Assembly: GCA_003576705.1 (NCBI GenBank)
Contig: QOZS01000014.1
Location: forward strand, 1 to 64,000
Source of the DNA: Desertibaculum subflavum
Lineage (GTDB): Bacteria > Pseudomonadota > Alphaproteobacteria > Ferrovibrionales > Ferrovibrionaceae
Direction of reading: 5' to 3'
DNA: 64,000 bases
The position numbers were made by a program, and so were the translations under genes. Shown in pieces: positions 34,019-42,488 of the stretch (positions are counted from its first letter, which is position 1; every line of letters begins with the position of its first letter). The notes under the pieces are model-generated. The model was not told where the DNA came from, did no database searches, and was given only the letters and a program-made list of their open reading frames with translations.

Positions 34019-34840
34019 TCAGACCACTGTCGCGTGGCGCTCGAGGCAGGTCTGCAGCACCTCGTCGCCGGGGCGCTTCCACCAGTTGTTCGCCGACATG
34101 ATCTCGACCTCGCAGAAGCCGCGATAGCCGGCGGCTTCGACCAGGCCGCGGATCGCCGGGATGTCGATCACGCCGTCGCCCATCATGCCGCGGTCCTGCA
34201 GCATGTCGGCGGTCGGCACCAGCCAGTCGCAGATATGGAAGGCCAGGATGCGGCCGCGCGCGCGGGCGATGGCGGCGGCCAGATTCGGATCCCACCAGAC
34301 GTGATAGACGTCGACCGCGATGCCGACGCCCTCCCCCAGCCTGTCGCAGAGGTCGATCGCCTGGTCGATGGTGTTCACGCAGGCGCGGTCGGCGGCGTAC
34401 ATCGGGTGCAGCGGCTCGATCGCCAGCGGCACGTTCGAGGCGCGTCCATGTTCCAGCACCGCGGCGATGCCGTCCTGCACCTGCCGGCGCGCGCCGGCGA
34501 TGTCCTTGGAGCCCCTCGGCAGGCCGCCGACCACCAGCACCAGGCATTGCGCGCCGATCGCCGCCGCCTCGTCGACCGCGCGCTTGTTGTCGGCGATCGC
34601 GGCCTGGCGGCCGGCGGCATCGGCAGCCGGGAACATGCCGCCGCGGCAGAGGCCGGTGACGGTGAGCCCGGCATCGCGGATCAGCTTGGCCGCCCGCGGC
34701 ACGCCGCATTCGGCGAGCTTGTCGCGCCAGGGCGAGATGCCGGTGATGCCGTGCCGCTGGCAGGCTTCGACGCATTGGGCGAGCGAGAACTGGTCGCGCA
34801 CCGTCATAGTGTTGAGCGACAGCGGTCCCGGCTTTCCCAT
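34019..34840 (-). CDS. Sugar phosphate isomerase/epimerase family (TIM barrel)
   Basis: A 273-residue AP-endonuclease-2-fold TIM barrel of the xylose-isomerase-like group. The metal site is suggested by EPLHPMY, the VDVYHVWWDP segment, AFHICDW and the late CEVEIMS Glu. It probably isomerises or epimerises a keto-sugar or related acid. Last gene of the TetR-controlled minus-strand unit, two bases after the DUF993 gene. Confidence 0.84.
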   Translation of the reverse strand: MGKPGPLSLNTMTVRDQFSLAQCVEACQRHGITGISPWRDKLAECGVPRAAKLIRDAGLTVTGLCRGGMFPAADAAGRQAAIADNKRAVDEAAAIGAQCLVLVVGGLPRGSKDIAGARRQVQDGIAAVLEHGRASNVPLAIEPLHPMYAADRACVNTIDQAIDLCDRLGEGVGIAVDVYHVWWDPNLAAAIARARGRILAFHICDWLVPTADMLQDRGMMGDGVIDIPAIRGLVEAAGYRGFCEVEIMSANNWWKRPGDEVLQTCLERHATVV

Positions 34841-34842
34841 GG

Positions 34843-36006
34843 TCAGTGCACCACGCCGCGGGTCGCCAGCACCGCCCGCATGCGGGCGCTCGCGCGATCC
34901 GGGTCGGCGAGCAGGCCGGCCGCATCGGCGAGACGGAACAGCTCCGCAAGATGGAGCGCCGAGCGCGCGCTCTCCTGCCCGCCGACCATGGTGAAATGGT
35001 CCTGGTGGCCGTTCAGATAGGCCATGAACACGACACCCGTTTTGTAGAACCGGGTCGGCGCCTTGAAGATGTGGCGCGACAGCGGGACTGTCGGCGCCAG
35101 GATGTCGTGGAAGGTGGAGAGGTCGTTGCGGCGGAGCGAGCCGAGCGCCGCCGCCGCGGCCGGCGCGATGGCATCGAAGATGCCGAGCAGCGCGTCGGAA
35201 TGGCCCTGATCGTCGCCGGCGATCAGCTCCGCGTAATTGAAGTCGTCGCCGGTATACATGCGCACGCCCGCCGGCAGACGGCGGCGCATGCGGATCTCCT
35301 TCTCCTTGTCGAGCAGCGAAATCTTGATGCCGTCAATCTTCGCCGCATTCGCCTGCAGCATGCCGAGGCAGACCTCCATCGCGTCGTAATGGTCGGCCTT
35401 GCCCCAATAGCCTTCGAGCGCCGGATCGAACATCTCGCCGAGCCAGTGGATGATGACCGGCTGCTTCACCTGGCCGAGGATGCGGGCGTAGACGCGGGCA
35501 TAGTCGTCCGGTCCCTTGGCCGCCTTGGTCAGCGCGCGCGAGGCCATCAGGATGATGCGGCCGCCGAGCTTCTCCACCGTCTCGCACTGTTCCTCATAGG
35601 CGCGGATCACGTCGTCGACGGTGACGTCGGGGCCGGGGGCCAAGTGATCGGTGCCGGCGCCGGAGGCGATGACGGCACCCGGCACGTCCTTCGCGGCTTC
35701 CAGCGAGCGGCGGATCAGCTCGAGCGAGGCCTTGAGGTCGAGCCCCATGCCGCGCTGCGCCGTGTCCATGGCCTCCGCCACGCCAAGGCCGAGCGACCAG
35801 AGATAGCGGCGGAAGGCGATGGTGCGGTCCCAGTCGATCGCGGGTTCGAGCCAGGGATCGAAATCGGCGAGCGGATCGACCACGACATGCGCGGCGGCAT
35901 AGGCGACGCGGTTGAACGGCAGATCGGCCTTGGGGAAGGCCTTCGGCGCGCGCGTCGTATAGGCCTCGATGCGGCCCGGCGCGGTCGGCAGGTTCAGGGT
36001 CGGCAT
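34843..36006 (-). CDS. DUF993 dihydrodipicolinate synthase-like protein
   Basis: A 387-residue TIM-barrel protein of the DUF993 group within the DHDPS/NAL aldolase superfamily. The probable Schiff-base Lys is in KIDGIKISLLDK. MYTGDDFNYAELI and YLNGHQDHFTMVGG are recognisable group features. It should be a class I aldolase or lyase of unknown substrate. It follows the Gfo/Idh gene by 4 bases, so these steps are probably consecutive. Confidence 0.83.
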   Translation of the reverse strand: MPTLNLPTAPGRIEAYTTRAPKAFPKADLPFNRVAYAAAHVVVDPLADFDPWLEPAIDWDRTIAFRRYLWSLGLGVAEAMDTAQRGMGLDLKASLELIRRSLEAAKDVPGAVIASGAGTDHLAPGPDVTVDDVIRAYEEQCETVEKLGGRIILMASRALTKAAKGPDDYARVYARILGQVKQPVIIHWLGEMFDPALEGYWGKADHYDAMEVCLGMLQANAAKIDGIKISLLDKEKEIRMRRRLPAGVRMYTGDDFNYAELIAGDDQGHSDALLGIFDAIAPAAAAALGSLRRNDLSTFHDILAPTVPLSRHIFKAPTRFYKTGVVFMAYLNGHQDHFTMVGGQESARSALHLAELFRLADAAGLLADPDRASARMRAVLATRGVVH

Positions 36007-36010
36007 GGCA

Positions 36011-37165
36011 TCACACCTTCAGCGGTTCGATGTCGATCCAGCGGCGTTCCTTCCAGCTCTTCAGGCCGGCTTCGGCGAGCTGCACGCCCTTGGCGCCGGC
36101 GAGCAGGTCCCATTTGAACGGGCCGCCATCGTAGAGGTGGCGGATGAAGGCCTCCCACTGCACCCGGAAGCCGTTGTCATAGACCTGGGTATCGGGCACT
36201 TCCTCCCAGGTCTGCATGAAATCGATCGGCTGCGGGATGTCGGGATTCCAGACCGGCTTCGGCGTGTTGACGCGCGCCTGGGTCCAGCATTTCTGCAGGC
36301 CAGCGACGGCCGAGCCGTGCGTGCCGTCGACATGGAAGGTGACGAGGTCGTCGCGCCGTACGCGGGTGACCCAGGAGGAGTTGATCTGCGCGATCACGCC
36401 GCCCGCCAGCTGGAAGGTCGCATAGGCGGCATCGTCGGCATCGGCCTTGTAGGGCTTGCCGTCCTCGTCCCAACGCTTCGGGATATGCGTGGCGCCGAGG
36501 CAGGAGACCGACTGCACCTCGCCGAAGATATTGTCGAGCACGTAGCGCCAGTGGCACAGCATGTCGAGGATGATGCCGCCGCCATCCTTCAGGCGGTAGT
36601 TCCAGGACGGACGCTGGATCGGCTGCAGGTCGCCTTCGAACACCCAGTAGCCGAACTCGCCGCGCACCGAGAGCAGTTTGCCCATGAAGCCCGAGTCGAT
36701 CACCATTTTCAGCTTGCGCAGGCCCGGCAGGAACAGCTTGTCCTGCACCACGCCGTGCTTGATGCCGGCCTTCTTGGCCAGACGCGCCACGTCGAGCGCA
36801 TCCTTCACATTCTCCGCCACCGGCTTCTCGCAATAGACATGCTTGCCGGCGGCGATCGCCTTCTTGAGCAGGCCGGCCCGCATCGCCGTGGTGGCGGCGT
36901 CGAAGAACAGCTCGTCGTCCTTGTTCTTCAGCGCCGCGTCGAGATCGGTGCTCCAGCGCTCGATGCCATGCGCCTTGGCCAGCGCTTCGAGCTTGCCGGC
37001 ATCGCGGCCGATCAGGATCGGGTCCGGCATCACCCGCGCGCCGTTCTTCAGCGCCACGCCGCCATCCTTGCGGATCGCCACGATGGAGCGGATCAGGTGC
37101 TGGTTCATGCCCATGCGGCCGGTCACGCCGTTCATGATGATGCCGAGCCGCTTTACCTTGGCCAT
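36011..37165 (-). CDS. Gfo/Idh/MocA family oxidoreductase
   Basis: A 384-residue NAD(P)-dependent dehydrogenase. The Rossmann start IIMNGVTGRMG is atypical (GxxGRMG). The family EKPVAENV motif contains the conserved Lys-Pro, and LDMLCHWRYVLDN holds the His of the active site. It likely oxidises a sugar, inositol or hydroxy acid. ATG 37165 is chosen because the longer frame runs into the ABC ATPase gene. Part of the TetR-controlled unit. Confidence 0.88.
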   Translation of the reverse strand: MAKVKRLGIIMNGVTGRMGMNQHLIRSIVAIRKDGGVALKNGARVMPDPILIGRDAGKLEALAKAHGIERWSTDLDAALKNKDDELFFDAATTAMRAGLLKKAIAAGKHVYCEKPVAENVKDALDVARLAKKAGIKHGVVQDKLFLPGLRKLKMVIDSGFMGKLLSVRGEFGYWVFEGDLQPIQRPSWNYRLKDGGGIILDMLCHWRYVLDNIFGEVQSVSCLGATHIPKRWDEDGKPYKADADDAAYATFQLAGGVIAQINSSWVTRVRRDDLVTFHVDGTHGSAVAGLQKCWTQARVNTPKPVWNPDIPQPIDFMQTWEEVPDTQVYDNGFRVQWEAFIRHLYDGGPFKWDLLAGAKGVQLAEAGLKSWKERRWIDIEPLKV

Positions 37166-37182
37166 CGATCGCGTCCTTCTGT

Positions 37183-37965
37183 CTAATCGAGTCCGAGCAG
37201 GTGATAGATGCGCTGCGTGTACTCGCCGAATTTCGGGTCGTTGCGCAGGGCGAGGCGGCGCGGATGCGGCAGGTCGACATTGAAATGGTCGGCCATGCGC
37301 GCCGGGCCCGCGGTCAGCACCACGACCTGGGTACCGAGCAGCACCGCCTCCTGCACGCCATGCGTGACGAAGATGATGGTCTTGCCGCTCTCTTGCCAGA
37401 TGCGCAGCAGCTCGATGTTCATGCGGTCGCGGGTCAGCGCGTCGAGCGCACCGAACGGCTCGTCCATCAAGAGCAGCTTCGGGTCGTGCACCAGGGCGCG
37501 GGCGATGGAGGCGCGCTGCTGCATGCCGCCGGAAAGCTCGTAGGGGTATTTGTCCTCGAAGCCCGCGAGGCCGACCATGGCGAGCAGGGCCCGTGCCCGC
37601 TCGCGCGCCGCGGCCATCGGCAGGCCGAGGATCTCCGCCGGCAGCAGCACGTTCTCGAGGATGCGGCGCCATTTCAGCAGCAGCGGCGCCTGGAACACCA
37701 TGCCGACATCGCGTCCCGGGTCGAAGGGATGCTGCGGGCTGCCGATCGTCACCTGGCCGTCGTCATGGCCGTGCAGGCCGGCCAGGATCTTGAGCAGGGT
37801 GGACTTGCCGCAGCCGGAGGGTCCGACCAGCGAGACCAGCGAGCCCGGCGCGACGTCGAAGGTCGCATCCGATACGGCGAGGAAGTCCTGCCCCCGGCCG
37901 CGATAGACCTTGGAGACGCCCTGCAGGCGAATAAAGGGCGCGGGCGCGTCAGGAGACACGAGCAT
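37183..37965 (-). CDS. ABC transporter ATP-binding protein (SsuB/TauB/ThiZ type)
   Basis: A 260-residue ATPase of the nitrate/taurine/pyrimidine importer class. Walker A GPSGCGKSTLLK, signature LSGGMQQRASIARAL and Walker B LLLMDEPFGALD are all intact. It overlaps the permease gene by 17 bases. It should power import with the NMT1/THI5-like binding protein encoded on the other side of the TetR gene. Confidence 0.94.
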   Translation of the reverse strand: MLVSPDAPAPFIRLQGVSKVYRGRGQDFLAVSDATFDVAPGSLVSLVGPSGCGKSTLLKILAGLHGHDDGQVTIGSPQHPFDPGRDVGMVFQAPLLLKWRRILENVLLPAEILGLPMAAARERARALLAMVGLAGFEDKYPYELSGGMQQRASIARALVHDPKLLLMDEPFGALDALTRDRMNIELLRIWQESGKTIIFVTHGVQEAVLLGTQVVVLTAGPARMADHFNVDLPHPRRLALRNDPKFGEYTQRIYHLLGLD

Positions 37966-38719
37966 CCCGCACCACCATCGCGCGCTCGAGCGCGAGGACG
38001 AGACCGTAGAGCACGACGCCGATCATGGTGATCAGGATCACCGCCATGAACATCGCCGCGGTGTCGAGCGTCACCTGCACCTGCAGCATGAGATAGCCGA
38101 GCCCGCGCTCCGAGCCCAGAAACTCGCCGACGATGGCGCCGGCGACAGCGAGCACGGCGGCGACCTTCATGCCGGAGAAGATGTAGGGCAGCGCGCCCGG
38201 GAACTGGATCTTGGTGAAGATCTGCCAGCGCGAGCCGCGGATCGAGCGCACCAGGTCGATCAGCTCCGGCTCGACCTCGCGCAGGCCGCGCGCGGTGGTC
38301 AGCACGATGGGGAAATAGGCGATCGAGAAGGCGATCACCGTGTTGGGCAGGAAGCCATAGGAGAACCAGACGATGATGAGCGGCCCGAGCGCCACCTTGG
38401 GGATCATGTTGAGGCTGACCAGGAGCGGCATCACCACTTCCTCGGTCAGCCGGGACCAGGAGAAGATCAGCGCGGAGCCGATGCCGATCACCACCGCCAG
38501 GGCATAGCCGCCGAAGATCTCGCCCGCCGTGGTCAGGAGGTTCTCGCCCCAGCGGTAATCGCCGGCGAAGAGGGCCTTCACGGTGTCGACCGGCGTGGGC
38601 ATCACAAAGGACGGCACCTCGCCCAGCACGACGAAGAAGTGCCAGGCCGCCACTAGCAGCAGGTGCATCAGCACGGCGAGGCCGAAGCGGCGGGCCTCGC
38701 CGCCCTTGTCGGTTTTCAC
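37949..38719 (-). CDS. ABC transporter permease (SsuC/TauC type)
   Basis: A 256-residue inner-membrane permease with about six helices. The EAA loop is visible as the segment ending RSIRGSRWQIFTKIQFPGALPYIFSGM. Belongs to the BPD_transp_1 importer class for aromatic-like or organosulfur small molecules. Encoded between the PhyH-like dioxygenase and the ATPase. Confidence 0.94.
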   Translation of the reverse strand: MKTDKGGEARRFGLAVLMHLLLVAAWHFFVVLGEVPSFVMPTPVDTVKALFAGDYRWGENLLTTAGEIFGGYALAVVIGIGSALIFSWSRLTEEVVMPLLVSLNMIPKVALGPLIIVWFSYGFLPNTVIAFSIAYFPIVLTTARGLREVEPELIDLVRSIRGSRWQIFTKIQFPGALPYIFSGMKVAAVLAVAGAIVGEFLGSERGLGYLMLQVQVTLDTAAMFMAVILITMIGVVLYGLVLALERAMVVRDARVS

Positions 38720-38732
38720 GTCCGCCCCCCTT

Positions 38733-39476
38733 TCAGCTCACCCGCACGATCCGGCTCGAATCGTAGGGCAGAGCGGGGGTGGCGAAAACCGTCGAGTGAT
38801 TGACGTAATGCACGGCGCAGGCCCGGCGCCAGCGGGTCGAGAGATTGGGGCCGGAACGGTGGAAGGTATTGCCGTGGTGGAAGGAGACGCCGCCCTTGGG
38901 CACCGGGGCCGGGGTCATCGGCTGGCGATCGGCGATCGCCGTGGGGATCTGCAGGTTGTAGGGCTCCGCTTCCGGCGCCACGTGGTCGTAGATGGGCCCT
39001 AGATTGCTGCCCTCTCCGAAATAGAGACAGCCGTTCTCCACATTCGCATCGTCGAAAGCGATCCAGGCGGTGACCACGCCGTCGCGGTCGTTGGGACCGA
39101 AATAATAATTGTCCTGGTGCACCGGCTTGGGCCCGCCGCCTTCCGGCGCCTTGAAAAAGATCTGGCTGAAGCAGACGCTGACGCCGGGGCCGATCAATTG
39201 CTCCACCATGCCGACCAGGCGCCGGTCGGAGGCCAGCCCACGGATCATCGGCCGGTGGAAGGCAGGATCGTCGAGCTTGCGCAGCACGGTGCGCGCCTTG
39301 ACCCCACCATCGATATACCAGGCGCGTTCCTTTTCCGGCAGGTCGGCCAGGAACTCCTCGCCCCAGCGCTCGATATCGGCGGCGGCGACATCCATCTCGG
39401 TGGGCTGGAACACGTCCTCGACCGTCACATGGCCGACGGCGCGATAGCGGGCGATCGCCGCTCCGGTCAGCCTCAT
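38733..39476 (-). CDS. Phytanoyl-CoA dioxygenase (PhyH) family protein
   Basis: A 247-residue Fe(II)/2-oxoglutarate-dependent dioxygenase. The iron ligands are the His and Asp of VHQDNYYFG and the distal His in HHGNTFHRSG; an Arg for 2-oxoglutarate follows in LSTRWRRA. It would hydroxylate an imported compound. AGGAGGAGG before ATG 39476 selects this start over 39491. It is the first gene of the unit, directly behind a TetR-type operator. Confidence 0.9.
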   Translation of the reverse strand: MRLTGAAIARYRAVGHVTVEDVFQPTEMDVAAADIERWGEEFLADLPEKERAWYIDGGVKARTVLRKLDDPAFHRPMIRGLASDRRLVGMVEQLIGPGVSVCFSQIFFKAPEGGGPKPVHQDNYYFGPNDRDGVVTAWIAFDDANVENGCLYFGEGSNLGPIYDHVAPEAEPYNLQIPTAIADRQPMTPAPVPKGGVSFHHGNTFHRSGPNLSTRWRRACAVHYVNHSTVFATPALPYDSSRIVRVS

Positions 39477-39496
39477 CGCCTCCTCCTGCACGGCTT

Positions 39497-39520
39497 ATAA
39501 GTAACCAGTTGGTTACTTAT
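39497..39520. promoter_or_regulatory. TetR operator 1 (perfect 24-base palindrome)
   Basis: ATAAGTAACCA (39497-39507), GT, TGGTTACTTAT (39510-39520): an 11+2+11 perfect inverted repeat. Its core GTAACCA-nn-TGGTTAC recurs with one change in the divergent TetR promoter at 40261-40276. It overlaps the -10 of the phyH promoter, so the bound protein should repress. Confidence 0.8.
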
Positions 39521-39544
39521 CGCACGACGCGGAGGGCGCGTCAA
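39516..39544 (-). promoter_or_regulatory. Predicted promoter of the phyH-ABC-oxidoreductase unit
   Basis: On the minus strand TTGACG (39544-39539), 17 bases, GATAAG (39521-39516). The -10 hexamer lies in the arm of TetR operator 1. Confidence 0.6.
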
Positions 39545-39564
39545 TCCGGCGCTCCCGTGTCGTT

Positions 39565-40242
39565 CTACGGCGCCAGGAAGCGCAGGATCACGTCGACGAA
39601 GAGCTCGGCCTGGTGCGAGCGCGAGGCGCGGGCGCCAAGGTCGCGGCCGAAAATGGTCGAGAGCGTGTGGATGTTGGAGAAGTAGAAATAGCCGAGCGAG
39701 GCGATGGTGAGGTAGAGGTCGACCGGGTCGACGCCGGGTCGGAACACGCCGCTCTTCTGGCCCCGGCCGAGCAGGTCGGAGATCAGGCTCAAGAGCGGCG
39801 AATAGAGCTCGCGCACGCGCTTCGACTTCTTGAGGTACTTCGCCTTGTGCAGATTCTCGTTGTTGAGCAGCGAGATGAATTCCGGGTGGCCCGAGCAATA
39901 CTCGAAATTGAACCGCATCAGGGCGGCCATGCCCTCGCGCGGGCTCATCGTGGCGACGTCGAGCAGGCGCTCCTCGCGGCGCATGTTCTCGTAGGCCGCC
40001 TCGAGCGCCGCGAGCCAGAGCGCCTCCTTGTCGCCGAAATACTGGTACAGCATGCGCTTGTTGATGCGGGCGCGCTTGGCGATCTGGTCGACCCGGGCGC
40101 CGGCCAGGCCCTTGGCGGCGAATTCGGCGGTGGCGGCGGCCAGGATGTCGCGCTTGGAGCGCTCCGGCTCGCGCCGGCGGACCCGCGCGGTCCCGCCTGC
40201 CGCCCCATTGCGCGCGGCTGCCGTCTGGTTGACTCTGGTCAT
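39565..40242 (-). CDS. TetR family transcriptional regulator of the catabolic island
   Basis: A 225-residue TetR protein with a basic N-terminal extension, HTH at about 30-75 (RDILAAATAEFAAKGL, then INKRMLYQYFGDKEAL) and a TetR_C_33/RutR-like ligand domain. Shared palindromes before its own divergent promoter region and before phyH identify it as the local repressor. The ligand is probably the imported compound or an intermediate. Confidence 0.93.
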   Translation of the reverse strand: MTRVNQTAAARNGAAGGTARVRRREPERSKRDILAAATAEFAAKGLAGARVDQIAKRARINKRMLYQYFGDKEALWLAALEAAYENMRREERLLDVATMSPREGMAALMRFNFEYCSGHPEFISLLNNENLHKAKYLKKSKRVRELYSPLLSLISDLLGRGQKSGVFRPGVDPVDLYLTIASLGYFYFSNIHTLSTIFGRDLGARASRSHQAELFVDVILRFLAP

Positions 40243-40260
40243 GCCGGACCCTTATCGTCG

Positions 40261-40276
40261 GTAACCATCTAGTTAC
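40261..40276. promoter_or_regulatory. TetR operator 2
   Basis: GTAACCA-TC-TAGTTAC, an inverted repeat with one mismatch, same 16-base layout as operator 1 core at 39501-39516. It sits between the divergent TetR start (40242) and the binding-protein start (40342), so it can control both. Confidence 0.75.
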
Positions 40277-40341
40277 TTGTCGTCGCCTGCCGTCAAGCCT
40301 GCAGAACCGGGTGCGGCAGAGTGCCAGGGGAGGATCACGAC

Positions 40342-41334
40342 ATGAGACATAGCATGCGACTTCTGTCGTTGGCGGGCGGCATCGCGCTGCTCGCGGCGCC
40401 GGCCGCGGCGCAGACCAAGATCAACTTCATCCTGAACTGGATCGCCGGCGGCGACCACGCCCCCTACTACTACGCCAAGAAGGAAGGCTGGTACGCCAAG
40501 CAGGGCATCGACCTGGAGATCGAGCAGGGCAAGGGCTCCGCGCTCGCCATCCAGAAGACCGGCGCCGGCGCCAACCCGGTCGGCCTCGCCGACATGGCCG
40601 GCGTGCTGGTCGGCATCGGCAAAGGCGCCGACCTCGTCGCCGTCTACAACGTCTATGCCAACTCGCCGCAGGGCCTGTACTGGCTGAAGAGCTCCGGCAT
40701 CAAGTCGGTGAAGGACCTGGCCGGCAAGCGCATCGGCAATCCGCCGGGCGACGGCGCGCGCATCATGTGGCCGGCGCTGGCCAAGGCCAACGGCATCGAC
40801 CCGAAGAGCGTGATCTGGGTCAATATCGACGCCAATGCCAAGCTCGCCGCGGTGAAGTCGAAGACGATCGACGCCACCACCTCGTTCTACAACATCCATC
40901 ACGTGTTCCAGCGCGAGCTGGGCGACGATATGGGCTTCCTCGCCTGGCGCGATGCGGGGCTGAACCCCTACGGCAATTCGATCATCGTCAACGGCGCCTG
41001 GTTCAAGGCGAACAAGGCGGCGGCCGAGAAGTTCGTCAAGGTGACGCAGAAGGCCTTCGCCGCCTGCGTGGCGAAGCCGGAGCCCTGCGTGCAGGCGCTG
41101 GTCGACGCCAACGGCGCGCTGAAATTCGACAACGAGATGACCAACTGGAAGCTGGTCGAGGTGCTGATGAGCGACAAGTTCAGCCGCGACGTCGCCCTCG
41201 GCATCCACGATCCGGGCCGCATGGCCGCCGATTATGCGCTGGTGAAGGAATATATCGGCCTCGACAAGCCGTTCGACATCAAGAACGCCTACACCAACGA
41301 CTTCCTCGACAAGTCGATCAAGATGAAGAAGTAG
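40342..41334 (+). CDS. ABC transporter substrate-binding protein (NMT1/THI5-like)
   Basis: A 330-residue periplasmic binding protein. A signal peptide runs to about residue 24 (AAPAAAQ). The NMT1/SsuA-like body shows NFILNWIAGGDHAPYYYAKKEG, a hallmark of THI5/NMT1 members that bind pyrimidine or other N-containing ligands. AGGGGAGG before ATG 40342 fixes the start. It completes the importer whose permease and ATPase are on the opposite strand. Confidence 0.92.
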   Translation: MRHSMRLLSLAGGIALLAAPAAAQTKINFILNWIAGGDHAPYYYAKKEGWYAKQGIDLEIEQGKGSALAIQKTGAGANPVGLADMAGVLVGIGKGADLVAVYNVYANSPQGLYWLKSSGIKSVKDLAGKRIGNPPGDGARIMWPALAKANGIDPKSVIWVNIDANAKLAAVKSKTIDATTSFYNIHHVFQRELGDDMGFLAWRDAGLNPYGNSIIVNGAWFKANKAAAEKFVKVTQKAFAACVAKPEPCVQALVDANGALKFDNEMTNWKLVEVLMSDKFSRDVALGIHDPGRMAADYALVKEYIGLDKPFDIKNAYTNDFLDKSIKMKK

Positions 41335-41342
41335 GTCCAGCG

Positions 41343-42380
41343 ATGTCCGGGGCGTCCAGTTCGAGACCGCGTATCCAGACCACCGTCGTCGGTTCCTATC
41401 CCGCCCCGGACTGGCTGCTTGCCTTGCCGTCGGAACAGGCGGTGGTCGACGCGACCCGCGTGGTGCTCGCCGTGCAGGAGGAGGCCGGGATCGACCTCGT
41501 CTGCGACGGCGAGCTCTACCGCTTCGATCCGAACCATCCCGAGACCAACGGGATGATCGAGTACTTCGTGCGGCCGATGGCGGGCATCCGCACCGCCATC
41601 ACCTTCGAGGAGGCGGTGGCGTACCGGGCGCAGCCCGGCATGCGCTTCCGCACCCGGCCGCCCGGCGTGGTGGACGGCGCGGTCACCGCCGGCACCTTGG
41701 ACCTGCCGGTCGCCTGCATGCGGGCCCAGCGGCTGACCAAACGCCCGCTCAAGTTCACTTTGACCGGCCCGCACATGCTGGCCAAGACCCTGGTCGACCG
41801 GCACTACAAGAGCACGGCGGCACTGGCCGACGCGATCGCCGACGTGCTGGCGGCGCAGGTCGCGCATATCGATGCCGAGGTGGTGCAGCTCGACGAGGCC
41901 AACCTGCCGGGCTCCCCCGACGAATGGTCCTGGGCGGCGGCGGCGATCAACCGCGTGCTCGACCGGGTGAAGACCAAGGCCGCGGTGCATCTCTGCTTCG
42001 GCAATTACGGCGGCCAGTCGATCCAGAAGGGCACCTGGGGCAAGCTGATCGGCTATCTCAACGCACTCCACGTCGACCATATCGTGATGGAGAACGCGCA
42101 TCGCCCGGCCGAGGAGCTGGCGGTGTTCCGCGATCTGCGTCCCGAGATCGGCATGGGCCTCGGCGTGGTCGACATCAAGCGCACGGAGGTGGAGAGCGCC
42201 GACGACATCGCCCGGGCGATCGAGCGGGCGGAGACGGTCATGGGCGCCGGTCGCGTCCGCTACATCCATCCCGATTGCGGCTTCTGGATGCTGAAGCGCC
42301 CGATCGCCGACGCCAAGATCGCCGCGCTGGTGAAGGGCCGCGACCTCTACGAGGGACGGCCGGTGCGGAAGGTGGCGTGA
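41343..42380 (+). CDS. Cobalamin-independent methionine synthase II family protein (MetE C-terminal-like)
   Basis: A 345-residue zinc-dependent methyl- or alkyl-transferase corresponding only to the catalytic half of MetE, about half the length of true MetE. Zinc ligands are visible in VHLCFGNYGG and HPDCGFWML; VQLDEANLPG is another family block. Homologues include epoxyalkane-CoM transferase-like enzymes, so demethylation or thiol transfer on the imported substrate is possible. It follows the binding protein gene by 8 bases. Confidence 0.87.
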   Translation: MSGASSSRPRIQTTVVGSYPAPDWLLALPSEQAVVDATRVVLAVQEEAGIDLVCDGELYRFDPNHPETNGMIEYFVRPMAGIRTAITFEEAVAYRAQPGMRFRTRPPGVVDGAVTAGTLDLPVACMRAQRLTKRPLKFTLTGPHMLAKTLVDRHYKSTAALADAIADVLAAQVAHIDAEVVQLDEANLPGSPDEWSWAAAAINRVLDRVKTKAAVHLCFGNYGGQSIQKGTWGKLIGYLNALHVDHIVMENAHRPAEELAVFRDLRPEIGMGLGVVDIKRTEVESADDIARAIERAETVMGAGRVRYIHPDCGFWMLKRPIADAKIAALVKGRDLYEGRPVRKVA

Positions 42381-42410
42381 GGCGCGGAAGCGATTCCGTC
42401 AATGGGTTTC

Positions 42411-42439
42411 GTCTTGCCCGGGTCAAGCCCGGGCAAGAC
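42411..42439. terminator. Perfect 12-base hairpin between convergent genes
   Basis: GTCTTGCCCGGG (42411-42422) and CCCGGGCAAGAC (42428-42439) pair perfectly around a TCAAG loop. It lies between the MetE-like and aldolase-like stop codons, a position for a bidirectional terminator, but has no U-tract. Core CCCGGG...CCCGGG also fits a dispersed extragenic palindrome. Confidence 0.55.
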
Positions 42440-42488
42440 GTGTTGTCGGTGCGTGGCGAAGCCGTCAGGCAGGCCTTTGCTTACTGCC

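Noticed and set aside
41343..42380. True cobalamin-independent methionine synthase (metE)
   Set aside because: Only the catalytic half is present (345 residues against about 750) and the context is catabolic, so MetE function is unlikely.
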